Positions 16,890-25,716 of a stretch of 64,000 bases of DNA are shown here, one piece after another. The number at the start of each line of letters is the position of its first letter. Position 1 is the first letter of the stretch. The stretch is from Sphingomonas pituitosa NBRC 102491 (GTDB lineage: Bacteria; Pseudomonadota; Alphaproteobacteria; Sphingomonadales; Sphingomonadaceae). The position numbers and the translations under genes are program-made. The stretch spans positions 83,803-147,802 of the forward strand of contig NZ_BCYY01000013.1 of the NCBI RefSeq assembly GCF_001598435.1, given 5' to 3'. The notes under the pieces are model-generated. The model was not told the DNA's origin. It made no database searches and saw nothing but the letters and a program-made list of their open reading frames with translations.

Positions 16890-18004
16890 GGTGTCACCGT
16901 TGTAACCGTGATCCGCCGCCTGTCGAGCGCGCGCTGCCACAGGTCCGCCACCGCATCGGGTACGAAGACGAGGCCGACCAGCGCGGCGGGCGCCACCATC
17001 AGCGCCCAGTAGAAATTGTCGAGCCGGGCAAACAGCGCGATCACGGCGCCGTAAGCGACCAGCAGCGCAAACATCCGCAGGCCCAGCGCGTCGTCCCAGC
17101 TCGCCCAGCCCACCACCGCGAGGGTGACGAGCAGCGCGCCCAGCGCCAGCGGCAGTGCCTGGAACCCGGTCGATGCAACCAGGGCGCTGAGGAAGAAGCC
17201 GGGGCCGTTGAACGCCGCCCAGCCTGGCGACGTCGGGTCCAGCGGGCCGGTGACGCTCGCCACCGCATGGGCGTGGAGGGCCAGTGCGCCGCCGAACAGC
17301 AGCAGCGCGACGCCCCAGCCCAGTGCCTCGCCGCGCCGGTCCTCGCGCCAGGCGAAGGCGAGCATGACGAGCACGTAGAGCGCGGCGGTCTCGCGGATCA
17401 GCATCGCGGCGAGGCCCAGCGCGATCGCTTCCAGCGCGCGGCCGGGGCGGCGGAGGGCCAGTGAAAGGGCGACGAGCAACCCGGCCCAGATCTCGTGGAA
17501 CAGCACCAGCCCCGGCTGGAAGAAGGCCAGCATCGAGGCGGCGAGCAGCATCATCATGATCGCGCGCGGCAGCAGCCCGCTGAGCGCGGCGCCCACCCGC
17601 GATGCCCAGGCGAAGGCGGTCAGCGCCGCCAGCGCGAGGAGCAGCGCGATGCTCGCCCAGCCCGGGATCGCCGCCTGCAGCGCGGCGAGCGCCGGGAGGC
17701 GCATCGTCAGGAACGGGTGGAGCGGATAGGCGCCCGCCCGCATCGCCTCGCTGGCCGCGACATAATAGGGGTCGCCGCCCTTCATCCCGGCAACCACGCG
17801 CTCGTAGAGGCCGATGTCCGTCATCCGGTCCGCCGTGCGCCCCGCTGCGTCGCCGGCGCCGGTAAGCGAAGGCACCGCCAGCGCCGTCAGCGAGGTGAGG
17901 AGCAGCACGAGCAGCGCGGCCCAGGCCAGCCGCGCGCGGCCCCGCGAAAGGGCAGCGAAGCGGCTCGGCTGGCGGGTCCAGACGCGGCGCGTGCGGCCGC
18001 TCAT
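16886..18004 (-). CDS. Polytopic membrane protein of unknown function
   Basis: The 372-residue protein has about nine hydrophobic segments and an N-terminal Arg-rich cytoplasmic tail. The first periplasmic loop contains TDIGLYERVVAGMKGGDPYYVAASEAM, quoted in part as VVAGMKGGDPYY, which resembles the first loop of GT-C-type glycosyltransferase relatives. I cannot assign a reaction. It is coupled to ubiB upstream and coaBC downstream, each by an ATGA overlap. Confidence 0.75.
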   Translation of the reverse strand: MSGRTRRVWTRQPSRFAALSRGRARLAWAALLVLLLTSLTALAVPSLTGAGDAAGRTADRMTDIGLYERVVAGMKGGDPYYVAASEAMRAGAYPLHPFLTMRLPALAALQAAIPGWASIALLLALAALTAFAWASRVGAALSGLLPRAIMMMLLAASMLAFFQPGLVLFHEIWAGLLVALSLALRRPGRALEAIALGLAAMLIRETAALYVLVMLAFAWREDRRGEALGWGVALLLFGGALALHAHAVASVTGPLDPTSPGWAAFNGPGFFLSALVASTGFQALPLALGALLVTLAVVGWASWDDALGLRMFALLVAYGAVIALFARLDNFYWALMVAPAALVGLVFVPDAVADLWQRALDRRRITVTTVTP

Positions 18005-19533
18005 GCGAGCAGCAGCGTTCCGAGCACGCCCGCCGCCGCTGCCAGCAGCGCCACCACCGCATAGCGCCAGCCGCCGCCGACGCGCACCACCTGGATTTCG
18101 CGCAGGGGCGGTTCCGGCGGCGCGCCGCCGGGGGCAGGGAAGCGCAGTTCGATGTTGCGGACCAGTTCCGGCAGGCGAGCGAGGGTGCGGATGTCCGCGA
18201 TCAGGCGATCGGCGACCTTGGCCTCGGGCCCCAGCTCGGTGCGGATCCATTCGCGGACGAACGGTGCCGAGACGTCCCACAGGTTGATGTCCGGATCGAG
18301 CCCGCGCGCCACGCCTTCCACCATCACCATCGTCTTCTGGAGCAGCAGCAGATGCGGCTGCGTCATCATGTCGAAGTCGCGGGTGATCGAGAACAGGCCG
18401 TCGAGCATGCCGCCGATCGACATTTCCTTCACCGGCAGCCCGCGCATCGGCTCGCCCACGGCACGCAGCGCCGTCGCGAACTCGGCGACATTGTGGTGGG
18501 CGGGGACATAGCCCGCCTCGAAATGGATCTCGGCCACGCGCTTATAGTCGCCGGTGATCAGGCCGTAGAGGATCTCGGCCAGCCACACGCGGGCGCGGCG
18601 ATCGATCCGGCCCATGATGCCGAAGTCGATCGCGGCGATGCGGCCATCGGGCAGCGCGAACAGATTGCCCTGGTGCATGTCCGCATGGAAGAAGCCTTCG
18701 GCGATCGCCTGGCGGAGAAACGCCTTGATCAGCTTGCCGGCGAGGCCCGGCATGTCGTGCCCGGCGCGGACCAGCGCGTCGCGGTCGCTGAGCTTGATGC
18801 CGTCGATCCACTCCAGCGTCAGCACCTTGCCGGTGGTGCGCTGCCAGTCGATCGTGGGGACCATGAAGTCCGGCTCCGCGGTCATCGCCTCGGCCAGTTC
18901 GGAGGCCGAGGCAGCCTCGCGGCGGAAGTCGAGTTCGCGCACGGTCCAGCGCTTGAAGCTTTCGATCACCAGGCGCGGGCGCAGGCGGCGCGCCTCGCCG
19001 CCATAGGCCTCGAGCTGGGCGGCGGCCCATTCATAGGTCTCGATCGCGCGGGCGAAATCGCTTTCGATGCCCGGGCGCAGCACCTTCACCGCGACGCGGC
19101 GGCCGTCGGTGGTCACCGCGCGGTGGACCTGCGCGATCGAGGCGGCGCCGATCGGGGCTTCCTCGATCTCGGCGAAGAAGGCGGAGAGCGGGCGGCCATA
19201 GCTGGTCTCGATCCGCTCGCGGATGATCTCGAAGGGGACGGGGGGCAGCGCATCCTGCAGGCGGAGCAGGTCATGCGCGGCTTCCTCGCCGACGAGATCG
19301 GGGCGGGTGGCGAGCGTCTGGCCCAGCTTGATCGCCGCCGGGCCGATCGCCTGGAAGGCATCGGCATAAGCGGGTACTGTCGGAAGGCGCGCGCCAATGC
19401 GCAGTACGCGCACGAAACGCCGAATCGGTCGCGGCGTGTTTGCGTCCCGCTCGATGCCGCGCAGGGCACCATGGCGGGCGAGGATGCGGCCCCATTTGAA
19501 CAGGCGCCAGAGATGGATGGCGGGCGCGGTCAT
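18001..19533 (-). CDS. ubiB: Ubiquinone biosynthesis kinase-like protein UbiB
   Basis: The 510-residue protein of the ABC1/UbiB atypical kinase family contains the family KxGQ motif (IKLGQTLATRPDL), the Ala-rich loop GAASIAQVHRA, the Lys in VAVKVLRPG, the FHADMHQGN catalytic stretch and DFGIMG. Two membrane segments sit at the C-terminus (YAVVALLAAAAGVLGTLLLA). It supports coenzyme Q synthesis at the membrane, probably as an ATPase. It follows ubiE in the same direction with a 211-base gap that holds repeat elements. Confidence 0.95.
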   Translation of the reverse strand: MTAPAIHLWRLFKWGRILARHGALRGIERDANTPRPIRRFVRVLRIGARLPTVPAYADAFQAIGPAAIKLGQTLATRPDLVGEEAAHDLLRLQDALPPVPFEIIRERIETSYGRPLSAFFAEIEEAPIGAASIAQVHRAVTTDGRRVAVKVLRPGIESDFARAIETYEWAAAQLEAYGGEARRLRPRLVIESFKRWTVRELDFRREAASASELAEAMTAEPDFMVPTIDWQRTTGKVLTLEWIDGIKLSDRDALVRAGHDMPGLAGKLIKAFLRQAIAEGFFHADMHQGNLFALPDGRIAAIDFGIMGRIDRRARVWLAEILYGLITGDYKRVAEIHFEAGYVPAHHNVAEFATALRAVGEPMRGLPVKEMSIGGMLDGLFSITRDFDMMTQPHLLLLQKTMVMVEGVARGLDPDINLWDVSAPFVREWIRTELGPEAKVADRLIADIRTLARLPELVRNIELRFPAPGGAPPEPPLREIQVVRVGGGWRYAVVALLAAAAGVLGTLLLA

Positions 19534-19540
19534 GCCTTTA

Positions 19541-19621
19541 GCCCCTCCTCCTCGGAGGAGGGGTTGGGGGTGGAGGGATTCCAGAACGCCTCTTGGTCTC
19601 GGTGAGACACAGCCCCACCCC
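19541..19621. repeat. Palindromic intergenic element, family B copy 1
   Basis: This stretch starts with a hairpin (GCCCCTCCTCC / GGAGGAGGGG) and continues with GGATTCCAGAA, CTTGGTCTCGGTGAGACACA and GCCCCACCCC. The reverse complement of 44313-44402 carries the same series of blocks with only scattered differences. It is noncoding, between ubiE and ubiB. Confidence 0.85.
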
Positions 19622-19628
19622 AAACCCC

Positions 19629-19690
19629 GCACCGGGTGAACAGCGCCCCGCGCTGTTCAGGCGCTGCCGGGGGCAGCGCCGACCCGGTGC
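19629..19690. other. Potential three-way-junction structure
   Basis: A 9-base-pair outer stem (GCACCGGGT / ACCCGGTGC) encloses two perfect hairpins: GAACAGCG / CGCTGTTC, and GGCGCTGCC / GGCAGCGCC. Almost every base is paired, and the structure can form in DNA or RNA. It follows directly after the family B repeat, between ubiE and ubiB. It may be an RNA processing or stability element of the ubiE-ubiB transcript, or a repeat. Confidence 0.7.
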
Positions 19691-19744
19691 GCCTGAAGGA
19701 GAGGGGCTTCAGCGCGGGAACTCCCTCGCGCAGCCAAAAAGCCA

Positions 19745-20476
19745 TCAAATCTTCCAGCCGCTGTGGATCGCAACGAGGCCGCCGAGCAGCGGCTCGACCT
19801 TGGTCTGCCGGAAGCCGGCTTCGGCGATCATCCGCTCGAAGCTCGGCATGTCCGGGAAGCGGCGGATCGATTCGATCAGGTAGCGATAGCTGTCCTCGTC
19901 CTGCGCGAGCAGCTTGCCGAGCTTGGGGACCAGCTTGTGCGAATAGGCGTCGTAGAGCTCGGCGAAGCCCGGCCACTGGGTGGTCGAGAATTCGAGCACG
20001 AAGAAGCGGCCGCCGCGCTTCAATACGCGGTGCGCCTCGCGGAGCGCCTTGGGGATGTCGGTCACGTTGCGGATGCCGAACGCGATCGTATAGGCGTCGA
20101 AGAAGCGGTCGGGGAATTGCAGCGTCTCGGCATTGGCCTCGGTCCACACCAGCCCGTCGATGCCGCGCTGGGCGGCGCGCTCGACGCCGACGCTGAGCAT
20201 TTCCGGATTGATGTCCGCGACGGTGATCGCGGCACCGGTCTCGGCCATGCGGAAGGCGATGTCGCCGGTGCCGCCGGCCATGTCGAGGATGTGCTCGCCG
20301 GCGCGCGGCTTCACCCGGCGGACGAAGCGGTCCTTCCACAGCCGATGCATGCCGCCCGACATGGCGTCGTTCATCAGATCGTATTTGCTGGCGACATTCG
20401 AGAACACCTCGCCGACGCGGCGGGTCTTGTCCTCGGGGGCGACGTCTTCGTAACCGAAGGAGACGGTATCGGGCAT
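19745..20476 (-). CDS. ubiE: Ubiquinone/menaquinone C-methyltransferase UbiE
   Basis: The 243-residue SAM-dependent methyltransferase starts MPDTVSFGYEDVAPEDKTRR and has the SAM-binding GGTGDIAFRMAE, followed by the UbiE signature segments YDLMNDAMSGGMHRLWKD and FGIRNVTDIPKALREAHRVL, given here as FGIRNVTD and EAHRVLKRGG. It C-methylates the benzoquinone ring in coenzyme Q synthesis. It is divergent from mutM across an 89-base intergenic region, and ubiB lies downstream. Confidence 0.97.
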   Translation of the reverse strand: MPDTVSFGYEDVAPEDKTRRVGEVFSNVASKYDLMNDAMSGGMHRLWKDRFVRRVKPRAGEHILDMAGGTGDIAFRMAETGAAITVADINPEMLSVGVERAAQRGIDGLVWTEANAETLQFPDRFFDAYTIAFGIRNVTDIPKALREAHRVLKRGGRFFVLEFSTTQWPGFAELYDAYSHKLVPKLGKLLAQDEDSYRYLIESIRRFPDMPSFERMIAEAGFRQTKVEPLLGGLVAIHSGWKI

Positions 20477-20565
20477 GGCCGTGCCTTAGCGGCACGCGAC
20501 GGCCAAACCAAGGGGGCTGAGGGGCAGGTGACATTCGGCCCCGCACTTCCTAGCTGTAATGCGAG

Positions 20566-21375
20566 ATGCCTGAGCTTCCCGAAGTAGAAACCACCGTTCG
20601 CGGCCTCGCCCCCGTGCTGGAGGGGCAGCGGATCGAGCGTGTGCTGTTGAACAGGGCCGATCTGCGTCGGCCCTTTCCGGTCGATCTTGGCCAGCGGCTG
20701 ACCAGCGCGATCGTCACCGGCCTGTCCCGCCGCGCGAAATACGGCCTTATATATACGGACCGCGACGATACGCTGGTCTTCCACCTCGGCATGTCGGGGC
20801 GCTGGCGGATCGATCCTTCGGAAATCGGCAAGCACGACCATGTCGTGATCGAGACGGCGCGCCACCGGCTGGCGCTCAACGATCCGCGGCGATTCGGTTC
20901 GATGGACCTGGTGCCGACGGCCGGGCTGGCGAACTGGCCGGCTTTCAAGGCGCTGGGGCCGGAGCCGCTGGGGCCGGAGTTCACCGCCGCGCACCTTGTA
21001 GAAGCGTTCGCCGATCGAATCGCGCCGGTGAAGGCGCTGCTGCTCGACCAGCGAATCGTCGCCGGCCTCGGCAATATCTATGTGTGCGAGGCGCTGTTCC
21101 TGTCGGGTATCGCGCCGACCAAGCCGGCGGGATCGATCGGGCGGGCCAAGCTCGAGAAGCTCGTCGCGGCGATACGCGAGGTGCTGGCGGCGGCGATTCG
21201 CGCGGGCGGCTCCACCCTGCGCGATTATGCCCGGCCGGACGGCGAGCTCGGCTATTTCGCCAAGGAATGGCGCGTCTATGGGCGGGAAGGGGAGCCCTGT
21301 GCTTGCGGTCGTCTTGTGCAGCGGCGCGTGGATTCGGGGCGTTCCACCTTCTATTGTGGCAAATGTCAGCGCTGA
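20566..21375 (+). CDS. mutM: Formamidopyrimidine-DNA glycosylase
   Basis: The 269-residue protein starts with the catalytic Pro-Glu of the Fpg family (MPELPEVETTVRGL). It has the helix-two-turn-helix (LLDQRIVAGLGNIYVCEAL) and a C-terminal zinc finger with Cys pairs in PCACG and FYCGKCQR. It excises 8-oxoguanine and ring-opened purines and nicks the resulting abasic site. The length is normal. rpsT follows about 100 bases later. Confidence 0.97.
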   Translation: MPELPEVETTVRGLAPVLEGQRIERVLLNRADLRRPFPVDLGQRLTSAIVTGLSRRAKYGLIYTDRDDTLVFHLGMSGRWRIDPSEIGKHDHVVIETARHRLALNDPRRFGSMDLVPTAGLANWPAFKALGPEPLGPEFTAAHLVEAFADRIAPVKALLLDQRIVAGLGNIYVCEALFLSGIAPTKPAGSIGRAKLEKLVAAIREVLAAAIRAGGSTLRDYARPDGELGYFAKEWRVYGREGEPCACGRLVQRRVDSGRSTFYCGKCQR

Positions 21376-21472
21376 AAAGGTTGACCCGAATCGCTGCAGC
21401 CGATAAAGGGCCCGTCTTTCCGGCGTGGGCTCGCTTCCGCGCCTCACCCATTTCGAGCAGGAACAAGACCGA

Positions 21473-21736
21473 ATGGCGAATACGCCGCAAGCGAAGAAGC
21501 GCATCCGTCGCAACGACCGCCGCGCCGAGATCAACGGTGCACGCGTCGGCCGCATCCGTACCTTCGTCAAGAAGGTCGAAGCTGCGCTGACCGCCGGCGA
21601 CAAGGCCGCTGCCACCGAAGCGCTCGCCGCTGCGCAGCCGGAAATCGCACGTGGCGTCGCCAAGGGCGTGCTCCACAAGAACACCGCGGCGCGCAAGTTC
21701 TCGCGCCTCAACAAGCGTCTTCAGGCGCTCGCCTAA
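21473..21736 (+). CDS. rpsT: 30S ribosomal protein S20
   Basis: This 87-residue basic protein starts [19 protein letters not shown] and ends in [18 protein letters not shown], as expected for S20. The ATG at 21473 is preferred over upstream in-frame codons because homologous proteins begin MANT or MANS. It binds the 5' domain of 16S rRNA. A strong terminator follows. Confidence 0.96.
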   Translation: MANTPQAKKRIRRNDRRAEINGARVGRIRTFVKKVEAALTAGDKAAATEALAAAQPEIARGVAKGVLHKNTAARKFSRLNKRLQALA

Positions 21737-21756
21737 CCGTAATCAAGCGGTAATCA

Positions 21757-21790
21757 AAAGCCCTGCCGGACCCGTCCGGCGGGGCTTTTT
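21757..21790 (+). terminator. Rho-independent terminator after rpsT
   Basis: AAAGCCCTGCCGGA and TCCGGCGGGGCTTT form a long stem with a four-base loop, followed by a run of Ts. Confidence 0.9.
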
Positions 21791-22169
21791 GCGCATGTGC
21801 GCCGCAAAAGATGGTTAAAATTCGGGCAACAGCCTCGAATCGCGCGAATCCACGAGTCGGCTCGATTCGATCGCGCCCTGGCCTTGGTTTGCCACGTTAA
21901 ACACCTGGAATGATTTGACAATTTCGCCACCCCCACGGTTTTCCTAGGGGTTCCTGCTGTCAACAAAACTATTTCAGAAAGTTTACATAGCAGGCCCTTG
22001 CTCGACTCAGTTCGAGCTTCCTACAACAAGCCTCCCGGCCACGCTGCTGGTTGGGGCAACGAGTTCATCGCGCGTCGTCGGGGGCATGACCGGCTGCGAT
22101 GGGCCTCATGATCGATATTGTTTTTGGAACGCGGGAATCGTGATCCCCGCGAAGGAAGGGTGCGTCAAA
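21791..22169 (+). promoter_or_regulatory. rpsT-dnaA intergenic region, presumed dnaA promoter region
   Basis: These 380 bases hold no convincing gene. They are less GC-rich than the surroundings. TTGACA at 21915-21920 is the best -35-like hexamer, but no good -10 follows at the usual distance. I looked for DnaA boxes close to TTATCCACA on both strands and found none, so I do not call a replication origin here. A Shine-Dalgarno-like GAAGGAAGGG at 22151-22160 serves dnaA. Confidence 0.5.
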
Positions 22170-23555
22170 GTGACTCAGGTTCAACCGCTGGAACGTGAGG
22201 AAGGCCGCGACGTCGCCAAGGCTTGGGCGCATGTGCGCACCAACCTGCGCCGCTCGGCCGGCCAGCGGCTGTTCGACCAGTGGCTGAAGCCCGTCGTCCT
22301 GATCGACGGCAGCGATTCGCTCGCCGTCCGCTTGGGTCTGCCGTCCCCGTTCCTCACCCAGTGGGTGAAGAATCACTATGCTGAGCGTCTGCTGCTCGAG
22401 TTCCGCGCGGTGCTGCCGAACGTGCGCACCGTCACGCTGGAGACGCTGCAGGATGCCGAACAGCGCGTGTTGAGCGCCGAGCCGGCAGCCGCACCCGCGC
22501 CGCGCAAGGAAACGCTGGTCGAGCCGGCGGAGCGTCCTGCCTTCGATCCGCGTTTCACCTTCGATCGCTTCGTGGTGAGCACGACGAATCGCGTCGCCTT
22601 CAACGCGGCCCGCACTGTCGCGCTGCCGGGCGTGCCGATGTTCAGCCCGCTCTACCTCCATGCCGGTACCGGCCAGGGCAAGACGCACCTGATGCACGCC
22701 ATCGGCCATGCCTTTCTGGAAGCCAATCCCGGCGCGACCGCGATTTATTCGACCGGCGAGCGCTTCATGTTCGAGTTCGTGCAGGCGCTGCGCAACAAGG
22801 ACACGCTGGCGTTCAAGACCCGGCTTCGTTCGGTCGACCTGCTGATGATCGACGATCTTCAGTTCATCGGCGGCAAGGACGCGACCCAGGAGGAATTCTT
22901 CCACACGGTCAACGAGTTCATGGGCGCCGGCAAGCGGCTGGTGATCGCCGCAGACCGCGCGCCCCAGGCGCTGGAAGGCTTCGAGCCCCGCCTGGTCGGT
23001 CGCCTCGGCGCCGGGCTGGTGGCGGACATCAAGCCCGCCGAGCTCGACCTGCGCCGCGCCATTGTCGAGCGCAAGCTGAAGGACATGCCCGCCGTCGACA
23101 TGCCGGTGGAAGTCGCCGACCTGCTCGCCGCGCGAATCACCACGAACGTCCGCGAGCTGGAAGGCGCGCTCAACCGCCTGGTTGCCTATGCGAGCCTGTC
23201 GAACGAATCGATCACCATCGATTTCGCGACCAGCGTGCTGGGCGAGGTGCTGCGCACCAGCCAGCGCCGCATCACGATCGACGAGATCCAGCGCGCGGTT
23301 TCGACGCACTTCGAAGTGAAGCAGTTGGACCTGATCTCCGCCCGCCGCGCGGTTGCGATCGCCCGGCCGCGCCAGATCGCGATGTATCTGGCGAAGCGCC
23401 TGACAACGCGGTCATTGCCCGAGATCGGCCGCAAGTTCGGCAACCGCGACCATTCGACGGTGATCCATGCGGTGAAGCGGATCGAGGATCTGCGCAGCAA
23501 GGACGTCGAGATCGATGGCGCCGTCCGCGCGCTGATGCGCACCCTGGAGGGGTGA
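22170..23555 (+). CDS. dnaA: Chromosomal replication initiator protein DnaA
   Basis: The 461-residue protein has domain I (RSAGQRLFDQWLKPV), a short linker, and the AAA+ domain from about residue 120 (Walker A LHAGTGQGKTHLMHAIG, Walker B DLLMIDDLQFI). The C-terminal DNA-binding domain follows, with the DnaA signature GRKFGNRDHSTVIHAVKRIE (quoted in part: GNRDHSTVIHAVKRIE). The GTG at 22170 is chosen because a purine-rich ribosome site lies nine bases upstream and the protein then starts shortly before domain I. Another GTG at 22140 is possible. The GNAT gene overlaps its stop. Confidence 0.95.
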   Translation: MTQVQPLEREEGRDVAKAWAHVRTNLRRSAGQRLFDQWLKPVVLIDGSDSLAVRLGLPSPFLTQWVKNHYAERLLLEFRAVLPNVRTVTLETLQDAEQRVLSAEPAAAPAPRKETLVEPAERPAFDPRFTFDRFVVSTTNRVAFNAARTVALPGVPMFSPLYLHAGTGQGKTHLMHAIGHAFLEANPGATAIYSTGERFMFEFVQALRNKDTLAFKTRLRSVDLLMIDDLQFIGGKDATQEEFFHTVNEFMGAGKRLVIAADRAPQALEGFEPRLVGRLGAGLVADIKPAELDLRRAIVERKLKDMPAVDMPVEVADLLAARITTNVRELEGALNRLVAYASLSNESITIDFATSVLGEVLRTSQRRITIDEIQRAVSTHFEVKQLDLISARRAVAIARPRQIAMYLAKRLTTRSLPEIGRKFGNRDHSTVIHAVKRIEDLRSKDVEIDGAVRALMRTLEG

Positions 23556-24040
23556 GCCCGGTGATTCGCCCGGCCGCGCCAGAAGACGGCGCGGCGATCT
23601 GGGCGATCCTGGAACCGGTCATTCGCGCCGGCGAAACCTACGCGCTGGATCGGCACATGTCGCGCGATGCGGCGCTGGCCTATTGGCTCGGGTCCGATCG
23701 AGCGAGCTTCGTGGCCGAGGCTGATGGGCAGGTGCTCGGCACCTGGTATCTGCGGGCCAATCAGGCGGGTGGCGGCGCGCATGTCGCCAATTGCGGCTAT
23801 GCCACGCATGAAGGCGCCCGCAGGCGCGGCATTGCCCGCGCCTTGGCAGAACACAGTTTCGCCGAGGCACGGGCAGGTGGTTTTCGCGCTATGCAGTTCA
23901 ACTTCGTAGTGCACAGCTACGCGCCCGCCGTCCAGCTTTGGCACGCGCTCGGCTTCGAGACCATTGGGAGGGTGCCCGAGGCGTTCGCGCATCCGAAGCA
24001 GGGGCTGGTGGATGCGCTGCTACTGTATCGCCGGCTCTGA
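23552..24040 (+). CDS. GNAT-family N-acetyltransferase
   Basis: The 162-residue protein has the GNAT fold. Near the start is IRPAAPEDGAAIWAIL, the acetyl-CoA-binding loop is GARRRGIARALAEHSF, and the final strand-helix is QLWHALGFETIGRVPEAF. It probably acetylates a small amine or amino-acid derivative, but the substrate is unknown. The GTG start overlaps the dnaA stop (GTGA), and a second GTG three codons later is equally possible. Confidence 0.88.
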   Translation: MSPVIRPAAPEDGAAIWAILEPVIRAGETYALDRHMSRDAALAYWLGSDRASFVAEADGQVLGTWYLRANQAGGGAHVANCGYATHEGARRRGIARALAEHSFAEARAGGFRAMQFNFVVHSYAPAVQLWHALGFETIGRVPEAFAHPKQGLVDALLLYRRL

Positions 24041-24069
24041 GCCTGTAGCGTCGCACAGAAGCGAGACGA

Positions 24070-25047
24070 TCAATGACCCCATACGTCGGCACTTTCGCTA
24101 TCATAAAAGTAATATGCCACCGGGGACTTCCATAGTGCCTTATATTTTGCGAATTGTGCGGTAAATTTGTTGATTGTTTCCGTGTCCGGGCGGTATATTC
24201 CAAAATATATCTTGCTAATTTTGGAATTGAACACGGCTTTGTAGATATGTTCGTCGTTTTCGTCAGCGCTGTGACCGAAGACGAACAGTGTGCGCGCGTT
24301 TGATGAAAGTTTCTCGTAGCAATACCGTAGGTATGCAACTGAGTTTATCTTTTGCATCTTTTGCGTGGAGCTACCTTCGGCGACACACACCGGCATCGAA
24401 TGCTCCTCGTTGATGATATCGGTCACCGCGTTGATGACGCTCTTGCCGTTTCTGCCGTCCTTAACTGCCTTGTGCATGTTGCCCGCTTGATCTTCGAAAA
24501 GATGGAGGCCGCCATGCAGGTTGTAGAGCGCGCAGTGTGCCTTTTCGTTGAATGGACCGAACAGGAGGCCCTGCTTCTTACCAAAGCCGAACCCATCTGG
24601 TAGAACTCTTCTCTCAAGATTGCCTAAGTAGAGTAGCAGGTCGTAGTTCAGGGAGAAGACCGCTTCAAAATTGTGGAGGAATGTAGCGCAATGATCATAT
24701 TGCGAGGCCAACTCCTCGCGCCGCGTGGGGTGCGTTGTGACAATGGCTTGCACTAACGCCGTCCGGACGTCTTGGGCATGCTCGCGCAGTTCGGCAGCGC
24801 GTTCGTCATGCCCATAGGCACTTTCGACGATTATTGCTTCTTCCAGTGCACGAACGACCTTCTCGAAGTCGACAGTGTCGAGCGCTGAAAACAGCTTGCG
24901 GAGAGGAGTGCCCAGCTCAAGCTTCGACGCTTCGAGAAGTGTCGCATATTGAAAGTGGCGCGCTGAGAAACCGTTGCCGAGCAGCAAAGCGCGAGGTTCA
25001 CCGGCAGTTTCGGCAACAGCGGTTGCAAAGTCAATGATATCGCTCAT
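24070..25047 (-). CDS. SIR2-like (DUF4917-like) protein
   Basis: The 325-residue protein has motifs of the SIR2-like nucleotide-binding fold: LLLGNGFSARHF at the N-terminus, VFSLNYDLLLY in the middle, LHGGLHLFE, and FVFGHSADENDEHIYKAV. Together these resemble the DUF4917 family. SIR2-like enzymes in several anti-phage systems cleave NAD+, but that activity is inferred here only from the fold. The gene is visibly richer in A and T than its neighbours and interrupts an otherwise housekeeping stretch, which suggests horizontal gain. No obvious partner gene is adjacent. Confidence 0.72.
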   Translation of the reverse strand: MSDIIDFATAVAETAGEPRALLLGNGFSARHFQYATLLEASKLELGTPLRKLFSALDTVDFEKVVRALEEAIIVESAYGHDERAAELREHAQDVRTALVQAIVTTHPTRREELASQYDHCATFLHNFEAVFSLNYDLLLYLGNLERRVLPDGFGFGKKQGLLFGPFNEKAHCALYNLHGGLHLFEDQAGNMHKAVKDGRNGKSVINAVTDIINEEHSMPVCVAEGSSTQKMQKINSVAYLRYCYEKLSSNARTLFVFGHSADENDEHIYKAVFNSKISKIYFGIYRPDTETINKFTAQFAKYKALWKSPVAYYFYDSESADVWGH

Positions 25048-25209
25048 GTAACTATTTTAGTACACAAGCCGGATAGCAGGCGACGTGGGCATTTTTTTTA
25101 AGCGTAGCCGGTTATCGCCAGCTTCCCTCTGCGCTCGCGTGTCGCCCCCTTCCCATTGGTGTTGCGGGGCTAAACTTGGCTCCGCGCGTTCTGCCCCCGG
25201 CCTGGGAGA

Positions 25210-25709
25210 ATGCGCATGGCGAACGAGGACGACGAACAGTGGATGCGGAGGGCGATCGAGGTCGCGCGGTCGAAGGGTTCCGATCCCGCCAGCTCGCCGC
25301 TCGGCTGCGTGATCGTGCGCGACGGCAAGGTGATCGCCGCCGAGCGCAACCAGACTCATGAACTGCCCGACGCCACCGCGCATGCCGAGATGATGGCGAT
25401 CCGCCGCGCCTGCGAAAGCACCGGCGAACTCGAGCTGCGCGGCGCGACCCTCTATTCACGCTGCAGCCCTGCGGGATGTGCACCATGGCCTCGATCTGGT
25501 CGAAGGTCGGCCGCGTGGTGTTCGGGGCGGGGCGCGACGACGTGCATGCGATGTATTTCGAGGCCAGGCACGTCGATACGCTCGGCTTCATCGCCGACGC
25601 CTATCGCGAGGACATCGTCATCGAAGGCGGCTGCCTCGCCGCCGAATGCGCGACCCTCTATTATGCTCCGGATGCCGACCTGCCCGTGGAGGAGCAGGCG
25701 AACCTCTGA
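25210..25709 (+). pseudogene. Nucleoside/guanine deaminase-like gene with a frameshift at the zinc site
   Basis: The first part reads MANEDDEQWMRRAIEVAR, then LGCVIVRDGKVIAA and the zinc/catalytic HAEMMAIRRA of the cytidine-deaminase fold. After GATLYS (about 25455) the homology moves to another frame: LQPCGMCTMASIW, then VVFGAGRDDVHAMY, ending at 25709. One base is missing between TATTC and ACGCTGCAG, just before the second zinc motif PCGMC. As written the protein lacks two zinc Cys and cannot work. It is either a fresh pseudogene or a single-base sequence error. Confidence 0.8.
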
Positions 25710-25716
25710 TCGCGCG

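Noticed and set aside
21791..22169. Chromosomal replication origin next to dnaA
   Set aside because: No sequence close to TTATCCACA was found on either strand. Adjacency to dnaA alone is not enough in alphaproteobacteria.
22065..23309. Long minus-strand frame over dnaA
   Set aside because: It is an Arg/His/Gln-rich shadow typical of GC-rich genes. dnaA on the plus strand is certain.
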